Positions 1 through 5,375 of a stretch of DNA of 5,440 nucleotides are shown here, one piece after another. Under the pieces are notes generated by a model. That model saw only the letters and a program-made list of their open reading frames with translations. It ran no database searches and was not told the origin of the DNA. The position numbers were made by a program, and so were the translations under genes. Position 1 is the first letter of the stretch; every line of letters starts with the position of its first letter. The stretch comes from Bacteroidota bacterium (GTDB lineage: Bacteria > Bacteroidota > Bacteroidia > Chitinophagales > LD1), in contig CANGXE010000129.1 of assembly GCA_947457525.1 (NCBI GenBank), positions 1-5,440 of the forward strand. Reading direction: 5' to 3'.

Positions 1-147
1 GGTCAGCTAATGCAAACCTCAAAGCAAGATAGCGGAACAAATTTGCAGTATGTGCAATTGAAAACCGAAAACATTGCAGCCGGCAACTACGTTTTAGAGA
101 TTAAATCGAAGGGACAAACCTTCCATCGCAAAATTGTAAAAAAGTAA
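1..147 (+). CDS. 3' end of a secreted protein with T9SS C-terminal sorting domain (partial)
   Basis: The window opens inside an open frame that reads 48 residues to a TAA stop. The fragment has the pattern of the type A sorting domain of type IX secretion cargo: a polar strand region, then 'AAGNYVLEIKSKG' at residues 26-38 of the fragment, a short strand, and a basic end 'RKIVKK'. In this family (TIGR04183-like) the G-x-Y-x-L/V-x-I...G...KKIVK pattern directs the protein across the outer membrane of Bacteroidota, where the tail is removed or anchored. The passenger domain lies outside the window, so the function of the protein (often an enzyme, adhesin or gliding protein) cannot be told. It is on the same strand as lipA, 35 bp upstream, with no evident functional link. 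The identification rests on the short tail motif alone. Confidence 0.8.
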   Translation, partial: GQLMQTSKQDSGTNLQYVQLKTENIAAGNYVLEIKSKGQTFHRKIVKK

Positions 148-166
148 ATCACTTCGATTAAGTTTG
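134..166 (+). promoter_or_regulatory. Candidate Bacteroidota-type promoter for lipA
   Basis: TAAGTTTG at 159-166 matches the Bacteroidota -7 box TAnnTTTG exactly. A TTG lies 22 nt upstream at 134-136, within the spacing range reported for this sigma factor class. Transcription would start near 172-174 and leave a leader of about 10 nt before the lipA ATG. The TTG lies inside the last codons of the preceding gene. Such short boxes occur by chance in A/T-rich DNA, so this is a moderate call from sequence only. Confidence 0.4.
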
Positions 167-182
167 ATTTGAAATTTTTAGT

Positions 183-1052
183 ATGTCAGAAACCATAAAC
201 AAACCACAACACATTACCAAACCCGATTGGCTGAAGATTAAATTGCCATCGGGTAAAGAGTTTAGTGAGGTGAAGCAAAATGTGGAGCAACATCGTTTAC
301 ACACCATATGCGAGAGTGGAAAATGTCCCAACCAAACGGAATGTTGGGGAGCAAAAACAGCTACACTGATGATTTTGGGTAATGTTTGTACACGTTCTTG
401 TATGTTCTGCAGTGTGGCTACGGGCAAGCCCGAAAACGTGGATATTACTGAGCCGCTGCGTGTAGCAGAAAGTGTGAAGCTTATGGGTTTGAAGCACGTA
501 GTGATTACTTCAGTAGATAGAGATGATTTGATGGATGGCGGCTCCAAAATTTGGGCGGCAACTATACGTGCCATTCGCAGACACAACCCAGGTGTTACGC
601 TTGAAACGCTGATACCTGACTTTAAAGGAATATGGGAAAACTTGCAACAAGTGATAGATGTGAAACCGGAGGTGGTTTCTCATAACTTGGAAACGGTTGA
701 ACGACTAACCCGCGAAGTGCGAATACAAGCGAAGTATGAGCGTAGCTTAGAAGTACTCTTGCGCTTAAAAGAAGGTGGCATAGAGCGAACAAAGAGTGGT
801 TTGATGTTAGGATTGGGCGAAACTGAAGAGGAGATTTTTTCGGCCATGGATGATTTACGAAAATCAAAAGTTGATATTCTCACACTTGGACAATATTTGC
901 AACCTACACGAAACCACTTACCTGTAGCCAAATATGTAAGCCCTGAAGAATTTGCACACTATAAAGATGTTGCGTTGAGCAAAGGTTTTCGCTATGTAGA
1001 GAGCGGACCGATGGTTCGCTCTAGTTACCATGCCGAAAAGCATTTGATTTAA
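183..1052 (+). CDS. lipA: Lipoyl synthase LipA (radical SAM)
   Basis: Cytoplasmic radical S-adenosylmethionine enzyme that inserts two sulfur atoms at C6 and C8 of the octanoyl chain bound to lipoyl domains of 2-oxoacid dehydrogenases and the glycine cleavage H protein. The 289-residue length is normal. Both iron-sulfur cluster sets are present: the auxiliary cluster C43-x4-C48-x5-C54 ('CESGKCPNQTEC'), whose sulfurs are donated, and the radical SAM motif C69-x3-C73-x2-C76 ('CTRSCMFC'). Other family marks are 'TSVDRDDL' (109-116), the 'GLGE' motif (210-213), 'GQYLQPT' (236-242) and the C-terminal 'RSSY' (279-282), whose serine ligates the auxiliary cluster. The ATG at 183 gives the usual N-terminus; there is no Shine-Dalgarno sequence, as is common in this phylum. 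lipB follows on the opposite strand with a 4-base tail-to-tail overlap, so the two lipoate genes are neighbours but not one operon. Confidence 0.97.
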   Translation: MSETINKPQHITKPDWLKIKLPSGKEFSEVKQNVEQHRLHTICESGKCPNQTECWGAKTATLMILGNVCTRSCMFCSVATGKPENVDITEPLRVAESVKLMGLKHVVITSVDRDDLMDGGSKIWAATIRAIRRHNPGVTLETLIPDFKGIWENLQQVIDVKPEVVSHNLETVERLTREVRIQAKYERSLEVLLRLKEGGIERTKSGLMLGLGETEEEIFSAMDDLRKSKVDILTLGQYLQPTRNHLPVAKYVSPEEFAHYKDVALSKGFRYVESGPMVRSSYHAEKHLI

Positions 1053-1723
1053 TTAGAAACTTCTGCATTAAAGATTTTACAAAACGAGTTTAAGAATACT
1101 GTTTTGTAATTATCCATTGTAACAGGTTGCTGTAACTCATTGGAAAGTGAGGTTACACCTTTGCCGGTCAACCCACAAGGAATAATTTTGTCGAAATAGG
1201 TTAAGTCCGTATTAACATTAAACGCTAATCCGTGCATAGTGATGTGTCGAGAGGCACGAACACCAATGGCACAAATTTTTCGGTCTTCAAGATGTTTTTC
1301 ATCTGCTAAAAGCCAAATTCCTGCAGCTCCATCAATGCGTGTAGCTGAAATGCCAAATGTAATTAATGAATGAATGATAACTTCTTCGAGTTGATGAATA
1401 TATTCGGCTAAGCCAATGTGAAAAGTATCTAAGTCAAAAATAGGATACACCACTAATTGCCCCGGACCATGAAAGGTCACATCACCCCCACGGTTTACGT
1501 GATAATACTCTGCTTGCATTTCTTCATCGCTCACTAAAATATTGGAGCGTTTGCCGCTTTTTCCCAGTGTAAACACAGGCGGATGCTCACAAAGCAACAA
1601 ATAGTTTTTAGTGTTTTGTCCAAGTTCTTTTGCCGTGAGGTTTTTTTGAAACAATTCTTCTTGACGAGCCAACACACTTTGATAAGGCAATTCGCCCAAG
1701 TCAATAATCTCTACCGAGGTCAT
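1049..1723 (-). CDS. lipB: Octanoyl-[acyl carrier protein]:protein N-octanoyltransferase LipB
   Basis: Transfers the octanoyl group from acyl carrier protein to the target lysine of lipoyl domains, the first step of endogenous lipoate synthesis, in the cytoplasm. The 224-residue protein has the biotin/lipoate transferase fold marks: 'CEHPPVFTLG' (45-54), the signature 'RGGDVTFHGPGQ' (78-89) with H85, 'KICAIGVR' (149-156) with the conserved lysine K149, 'HGLAFNVNTDL' (164-174) and 'IIPCGL' (180-185) with the acyl-accepting cysteine C183. K149 and C183 correspond to the catalytic dyad known from characterised LipB proteins. It is the last gene of a three-gene minus-strand operon; its ATG overlaps the TGA of the preceding gene (ATGA at 1720-1723), suggesting translational coupling. 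Its stop shares the TTAA at 1049-1052 with the stop of lipA, which makes its substrate-linked partner enzyme. Confidence 0.97.
   Translation of the reverse strand: MTSVEIIDLGELPYQSVLARQEELFQKNLTAKELGQNTKNYLLLCEHPPVFTLGKSGKRSNILVSDEEMQAEYYHVNRGGDVTFHGPGQLVVYPIFDLDTFHIGLAEYIHQLEEVIIHSLITFGISATRIDGAAGIWLLADEKHLEDRKICAIGVRASRHITMHGLAFNVNTDLTYFDKIIPCGLTGKGVTSLSNELQQPVTMDNYKTVFLNSFCKIFNAEVSN
1077..1109. repeat. 9-bp perfect inverted repeat just past the lipA stop, inside lipB
   Basis: TTACAAAAC at 1077-1085 is matched by its exact reverse complement GTTTTGTAA at 1101-1109, with a 15-nt loop. It begins 24 bp after the lipA stop and lies in the last codons of lipB. An RNA hairpin could form on either strand and might mark the 3' end of the lipA transcript. 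The stem is A/T-rich and no run of T follows it on either side, so it is not a classical intrinsic terminator. It may be a coincidence of coding sequence. Confidence 0.4.
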
Positions 1724-2373
1724 CCTTTTTTTAACTTTTTAATTTCTTGTTTCATCGTGGAGTTAATATAGAATTTATGTAAGCCACGATTAAATTTTTC
1801 TACAGCTTTGTTGTAATTATCTAAGTAAACCGTCTCATAAAAAGGGAATGGTTCTTTCAATTGTGCATTTGAGGTGTCTAGCATCACCAATGCGCTTTGT
1901 CCAACCACACTGCTGCTTTCTTGGGTGGTGTACACTCCTCTATACCTATATTCATCTACCCGCTCGTTAGCCATTACACTACCATACTCCACTAGTAAAT
2001 AGTAATTTTCTTTAATATATATGTTTGTGTCAACAGCAAGTGTGTCGTTTAGGAAAATCCCCTTTTTACCGGCTTTTAAATCATCTGTATTTTTGGTGTA
2101 TATGAAATAAACTGGACAAAAGTCGAGGAACGAGCGAAATGCAGAAATGATTTTTCTGTTCATTGTCGCTCTATCCGCTACCATTCGATCAGCAATTTCG
2201 TTGCGTCCCGATTGACGATAAGCCAGCACTGATTTGTCATTTGTTTTTAGACGAACCACTAAGGCACCTGTTTTCAAATCTTTAATTTGTTGATAGGCAA
2301 TCGTGCGGTTGTATTGTGCTATGCAAGTGGCTGCACTCAGGCAAAAAATTAGGGAAAGAAAGGTGGATTTCAT
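1720..2373 (-). CDS. Exported protein of unknown function, between coaD and lipB
   Basis: I do not recognise a characterised family. The 217-residue product starts with a clear signal peptide: K2, a hydrophobic stretch at about residues 5-18, and a likely signal peptidase I site 'CIA|QY' after A19, a common form in Bacteroidota. C17 is not in a good lipobox (AATC), so a lipoprotein is unlikely. The mature part has no further membrane segment. Segments that look structured are 'DLKTGALVVRLKT' (32-44), 'FCPVYFIYT' (85-93), 'IFLNDTL' (106-112) and 'NYYLLVEYG' (123-131), suggesting alternating strands; the tail (from about 187) is helical and lysine-rich, ending KKLKKG. Mature cysteine: C86 only. 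The gene sits inside a cytoplasmic cofactor operon: its ATG shares one base with the coaD stop (TAATG) and its TGA overlaps the lipB start. That fixes its start and implies co-expression, but no role in CoA or lipoate metabolism can be read from the sequence. Confidence 0.85.
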   Translation of the reverse strand: MKSTFLSLIFCLSAATCIAQYNRTIAYQQIKDLKTGALVVRLKTNDKSVLAYRQSGRNEIADRMVADRATMNRKIISAFRSFLDFCPVYFIYTKNTDDLKAGKKGIFLNDTLAVDTNIYIKENYYLLVEYGSVMANERVDEYRYRGVYTTQESSSVVGQSALVMLDTSNAQLKEPFPFYETVYLDNYNKAVEKFNRGLHKFYINSTMKQEIKKLKKG

Positions 2374-2840
2374 TAGTTAAAGTCTTTAGCGATTTCTTTA
2401 GGCACAAACTTGCTGACGTGCCCTTTTCCACGAATAATTTCGCGTACGATGGTAGAAGATATGGAGCTCAATTCAGGTCTAGAGAGAATAAGAATAGTTT
2501 CCAAGCCGGGCAACATATCGTGATTTAAGTGGGCAATCGTTTTTTCGTATTCAAAATCGGCAGCGCTTCGTATGCCGCGCAATAGATACTTTGCTTTTTT
2601 CTTTTTACAAAAGTTGACGGTTAATCCTTCATAGCTTTCTACGCGCACTTTCTTTTGATTTTTAAACACGCGGTTAATCCATTCAATTCGTTGCTCCAAA
2701 GAATACAGCGATTGTTTTTGTGAGTTGCTACCAATGGCAATAATGATTTCATCAAATAATGGCAAAGCTCTTTTAACCACATCAGCGTGGCCCGTGGTAA
2801 TAGGGTCGAACGAACCCGGGAAAACAGCAATTTTTTTCAT
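2373..2840 (-). CDS. coaD: Pantetheine-phosphate adenylyltransferase CoaD
   Basis: Catalyses the penultimate step of coenzyme A synthesis, transferring AMP from ATP to 4'-phosphopantetheine to form dephospho-CoA, in the cytoplasm. The 155-residue length is typical. It has the nucleotidyltransferase fold signatures in order: 'FPGSFDPITTGH' (7-18) with the T/HxGH-type motif ending in H18, K42 for phosphopantetheine and ATP binding, 'LRGIRSAADFEYE' (87-99) with R88 and R91, and 'SSISSTIVRE' (125-134), which binds the triphosphate. These match the known active-site positions of the E. coli enzyme. It is the first gene of the minus-strand operon; the next start shares a base with its TAA. The 87-bp gap upstream, between it and the LysR gene, should hold the operon promoter. 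The ATG at 2840 gives the standard MKKIAVFPGSFDP start, with only an A/T-rich leader before it. Confidence 0.97.
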   Translation of the reverse strand: MKKIAVFPGSFDPITTGHADVVKRALPLFDEIIIAIGSNSQKQSLYSLEQRIEWINRVFKNQKKVRVESYEGLTVNFCKKKKAKYLLRGIRSAADFEYEKTIAHLNHDMLPGLETILILSRPELSSISSTIVREIIRGKGHVSKFVPKEIAKDFN

Positions 2841-2860
2841 GAATGCTTATTTGTATTCGT

Positions 2861-2868
2861 CAAATATC
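2861..2868 (-). promoter_or_regulatory. Weak candidate -7 box for the coaD operon
   Basis: On the minus strand GATATTTG ends 20 bp before the coaD ATG and matches TAnnTTTG except for its first base. No TTTG or TTG was found at the expected distance upstream. The position is right for an operon promoter in the 87-bp gap between the LysR gene and coaD, and nothing better is visible, but the match is poor. Confidence 0.22.
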
Positions 2869-2927
2869 GTGCAAGAAAAGGATTTTAGTGATTATTATGG
2901 TTTTCTGAATGTCATAATTGAGTAATT

Positions 2928-3851
2928 TTAATACTCTTCATACCAGTGAAAGTTTTGTGCCATAATTTTCTGTTTATTGCTTCGGAGGTGGTTGAGGTAG
3001 GCTAATGCTACCGGAGATAGTTTTTTGCCTTTTAACCAAATCAAACTCCACATAGTTTTAATTGGTAAGCCGCTAACTGGAATTATTTTCAACTCATTAT
3101 TCTGCAATTCATTTTTAATTCCGATGAGTGGCATCACCGAATAGCCCAACCCGGCAATCACCGCTTGTTTCACCGCTTCGTTTGAGGTGAGTTCCATTTT
3201 TTTGTAAATCGAAATCCCTTTTTTTTCAACGAAAGCCTCCATGGTATGCCTCGTTGCAGAACCTTTTTCACGTAAGATTAACGGTAGGTCTTCAAACAGA
3301 TTTTTCCCTTTCCTTTCGGTGATACTTTTAGACTTCGCATTGCCTACTAGGTAAAGTTTGTTTTGCAATAGGTCAATTTTTTCAATATTGAGTTTGGCAG
3401 GTAAAACGGAAACTAATGCAAAATCAACCTCATTGTTTTCCATACTCTCAATGACCTTTAGTTTATTCGTTACATCCATCACTAAATCAACACCTGTGTT
3501 TTTTTGAATAAACTCGGATAGGAAAAAAGGCATAACGTATTTGCCCGTAGATACTACAGATAGTTTTAACTTGCCCCATATTTGTCCTTTGAAAGCTAGA
3601 GATTTGTTGTTGATGGCATTCACTTGGTTGATGATGGCCTCCGCAGCTTCGGCTATTTCCCTTCCAAAATCGGTGATGAATATTTTTCGCCCCACTACCT
3701 CAGTCAAAGGAATGTCAAATTGCTCTTGAAAATTTCTCAATTGAATCGATACTGCAGGTTGAGTAAGGTGCAGCTCCTCTGCTGCTTTAGTGACGCTTTC
3801 TGTCTTAACTACTCTCAGAAATATTTGTAACTGATTTAAGGTGTAATTCAT
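2928..3851 (-). CDS. LysR-family transcriptional regulator, CbbR-like subgroup
   Basis: DNA-binding regulator of 307 residues, the usual LysR length. The N-terminal winged helix-turn-helix spans about 5-63, with 'TKAAEELHLTQPAVSIQLR' (21-39) as the recognition unit. A linker helix (about 64-88) leads to a periplasmic-binding-protein-like effector domain. That domain has marks I associate with the CbbR-like subgroup: 'STGKYVMP' (101-108), 'LREKGSATR' (193-201), 'SNEAVKQAVIAGLG' (223-236) and 'VSGLPIKTMW' (259-268). CbbR proteins of autotrophs sense metabolites such as RuBP or NADPH, but no Calvin-cycle gene is present here. The gene is divergent from the isocitrate dehydrogenase across 93 bp, the classic LysR arrangement in which the regulator controls the neighbour and itself, so control of that gene is a reasonable inference. 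The effector is unknown. A CysB- or AmpR-like role is less likely from the motifs. Confidence 0.92.
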   Translation of the reverse strand: MNYTLNQLQIFLRVVKTESVTKAAEELHLTQPAVSIQLRNFQEQFDIPLTEVVGRKIFITDFGREIAEAAEAIINQVNAINNKSLAFKGQIWGKLKLSVVSTGKYVMPFFLSEFIQKNTGVDLVMDVTNKLKVIESMENNEVDFALVSVLPAKLNIEKIDLLQNKLYLVGNAKSKSITERKGKNLFEDLPLILREKGSATRHTMEAFVEKKGISIYKKMELTSNEAVKQAVIAGLGYSVMPLIGIKNELQNNELKIIPVSGLPIKTMWSLIWLKGKKLSPVALAYLNHLRSNKQKIMAQNFHWYEEY

Positions 3852-3881
3852 AATTTAATTTTATGTATTCTATTACAATAA

Positions 3882-3935
3882 TAAATATTTAAAATGATTT
3901 GTAAACTACATTTTTGCACCGTTAAATATTTAAAA
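3882..3935 (+). repeat. Two copies of a 13-bp palindrome-containing direct repeat in the lysR-icd gap (candidate operator)
   Basis: TAAATATTTAAAA occurs exactly at 3882-3894 and again at 3923-3935. The copies start 41 bp apart, close to four turns of B-DNA, which would put them on the same face. Each contains the palindrome TAAATATTTA, and in the second copy the palindrome extends to TTAAATATTTAA (3922-3933). A further dyad TATTA-CAA-TAATA lies at 3871-3883. LysR proteins bind as tetramers to paired A/T-rich dyads in divergent promoters, so these are candidate binding sites. The region is strongly A/T-rich, which raises the chance of coincidence. Confidence 0.45.
3907..3918 (+). promoter_or_regulatory. 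Candidate promoter box for isocitrate dehydrogenase
   Basis: TACATTTTTGCA resembles the Bacteroidota -7 element TAnnTTTG followed by CA, with two extra bases between TA and TTTG. Transcription would begin around 3922-3925, about 20 nt before the ATG at 3945. That start lies downstream of the earlier in-frame ATG at 3894 and so supports the shorter protein. No clear -33 TTTG is present at the right distance, which would fit dependence on an activator but could also mean the call is wrong. Confidence 0.35.
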
Positions 3936-3944
3936 CATAAAACC

Positions 3945-5375
3945 ATGAAAAAAATAACAGTTGCAAAAGGGGATGGCATCGGCCCGGAGATAATGGATGC
4001 TACTTTAGAAATCATTTTAGCTGCAGGCGCTAAAATTGAAATTGAAGAAATAGAAGTTGGTGAAAAGGTTTACTTAGCCGGAAACACAGCCGGTATCGCT
4101 CCTGAGTCATGGGACATCATTCGCAGAAACAAAGTTTTCTTGAAAGCCCCTATCACTACTCCTCAAGGCGGAGGCTACAAGAGTTTGAACGTAACAACCC
4201 GTAAGTTTTTGGGATTGTACTCTAACGTGCGTCCTTGTATGAGCTTACATCCATTTGTGCGCACTAAACATCCGGTGATGGACATAGTGATTGTTCGCGA
4301 AAATGAAGAGGACTTATATGCCGGTATCGAACATCAGCAAACCGATGAAGTGGTGCAATGTTTAAAGTTAATTAGCCGTCCTGGTTGCGAAAAAATTGTA
4401 CGCTATGCTTTTGAATATGCTAAACAGCAAAATCGCAAGAAAGTAACTTGCTTTACAAAAGATAATATCATGAAGCAAACAGACGGTTTGTTTCACCAAG
4501 TTTTTGATGAAATCGCTAAGGAATATCCGGAGATTGAAAATGAGCATTGGATTATCGACATTGGTGCAGCTAAAATGGCTGACACACCTGAAGCATTTGA
4601 TGTGATTGTAATGCCAAACTTATATGGCGATGTGCTGAGCGATGTGGCTGCCCAAATTGCAGGTTCAGTTGGGTTAGCGGGTTCGGCAAACATTGGAGAA
4701 GAGTGCGCGATGTTTGAAGCTATTCACGGTTCTGCACCACGTAGAGCGGGACAAAATTTGGCTAATCCATCCGGTTTATTGCAAGGAGCCATCATGATGC
4801 TTAATCACATCGGACAATCAGATGTGGCAGAGCGCGTGCAAAATGCTTGGTTGACTACCATCGAAAATGGAATACACACTTACGATATTTTTAAAGAAGG
4901 AGTGAGCAAGCAAAAAGTAGGTACTAAGGAATTTGCGCATGCTGTGATTGCTAACTTGGGTAAATCTCCGGTGACCTTGTCGGCTGTGAAATATGCTACT
5001 GATGCTCCTCTTAATTTACCTAAATATGTACGCAAGGCTGCGGCCAAAAAAGAATTGGTGGGCGTAGATGTGTTCGTGCACTGGGCGGGAACAGATGCAA
5101 ATGAGTTAGCTGCTAAAATCAACCAATTGAATTTTGGTCAGGTGGAACTAAGCATGATAACAAACCGTGGTATCAAAGTGTGGCCGGAAGGGTTCAAAGA
5201 AACATTTTGCACGGACCACTGGAGATGTCGCTTTAAGCCGGGTAAAGGGTATCAACTGACAAAAGGAGACATTATTAATTTGCTTAGCAGTGCTGAAAAT
5301 TTAGGAATTGATACCATCAAGACTGAAAATCTCTACTCTTTTGATGGCTATATCTTCAACCTGTGCCTTAGTTAG
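3945..5375 (+). CDS. icd: Isocitrate dehydrogenase, Thermus/Rickettsia-type with extra C-terminal domain; 3' end altered
   Basis: Oxidatively decarboxylates isocitrate to 2-oxoglutarate in the TCA cycle, probably with NADP+. The 476-residue protein has the isocitrate/isopropylmalate dehydrogenase core (about 1-345): 'GDGIGPE' (9-15), substrate loop 'KSLNVTTRK' (79-87), 'YSNVRP' (92-97), 'VRENEEDLYAGIEH' (117-130) with R118 and Y125, 'TKDNIMK' (171-177) with K172, metal-binding 'NLYGDVLSD' (225-233) with D229 and D233, and the cofactor loop 'HGSAPRRAGQNLANP' (261-275). A second domain (about 370-468), with 'GVDVFVHW', 'MITNRGIKVWP' and 'DHWRCRF', matches the tail domain of the Thermus thermophilus enzyme. 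The start at 3945 is preferred over the in-frame ATG at 3894, which would add 17 unconserved residues. The sequence follows the family up to 'FDG' (466-468); the last 8 residues and the TAG are antisense rplK sequence, so the native C-terminal end appears lost. An isopropylmalate dehydrogenase is excluded by the tail domain. Confidence 0.93.
   Translation: MKKITVAKGDGIGPEIMDATLEIILAAGAKIEIEEIEVGEKVYLAGNTAGIAPESWDIIRRNKVFLKAPITTPQGGGYKSLNVTTRKFLGLYSNVRPCMSLHPFVRTKHPVMDIVIVRENEEDLYAGIEHQQTDEVVQCLKLISRPGCEKIVRYAFEYAKQQNRKKVTCFTKDNIMKQTDGLFHQVFDEIAKEYPEIENEHWIIDIGAAKMADTPEAFDVIVMPNLYGDVLSDVAAQIAGSVGLAGSANIGEECAMFEAIHGSAPRRAGQNLANPSGLLQGAIMMLNHIGQSDVAERVQNAWLTTIENGIHTYDIFKEGVSKQKVGTKEFAHAVIANLGKSPVTLSAVKYATDAPLNLPKYVRKAAAKKELVGVDVFVHWAGTDANELAAKINQLNFGQVELSMITNRGIKVWPEGFKETFCTDHWRCRFKPGKGYQLTKGDIINLLSSAENLGIDTIKTENLYSFDGYIFNLCLS
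5340..5352. other. Abrupt junction between icd and an antisense rplK fragment
   Basis: Up to about 5345 the plus strand follows the dehydrogenase family; from about 5346 onward the minus strand follows ribosomal protein L11. The GGC at 5346-5348 fits both: glycine of 'FDG' on plus and alanine of 'VEDIA' on minus. The homology on each side ends within a few bases, as expected for a recombination point or an assembly join. Neither a repeat nor a mobile-element end is visible at the joint. Confidence 0.7.

Noticed and set aside
158..931. Open frames of 66-142 codons on the minus strand opposite lipA
   Set aside because: They overlap a clearly identified lipA gene, have no recognisable motifs, and look like antisense shadows of its codon use.
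2317..2329. Lipoprotein signal in the unknown exported protein (cysteine 17)
   Set aside because: The residues before the cysteine (A-A-T) do not make a lipobox; a signal peptidase I site CIA|Q just after it fits better.
2316..2528. A 70-codon plus-strand frame across the coaD/unknown-protein boundary, and similar frames at 1583-1771, 2725-2925 and 3541-3830
   Set aside because: All lie over confident minus-strand genes or their short gaps and show no domain signature.
2841..2927. Intrinsic terminator after the LysR gene
   Set aside because: Only a 6-bp A/T stem (ATTATG/CATAAT on the minus strand) without a T run was found; too weak to annotate.
3894..3944. Upstream in-frame ATG that would lengthen isocitrate dehydrogenase by 17 residues
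   Set aside because: The extra residues (MICKLHFCTVKYLKHKT) do not resemble the family, the region is intergenic in composition, and a promoter-like box at 3907-3918 lies downstream of that ATG. The ATG at 3945 gives MKKITVAKGDGIGPE, the normal start.
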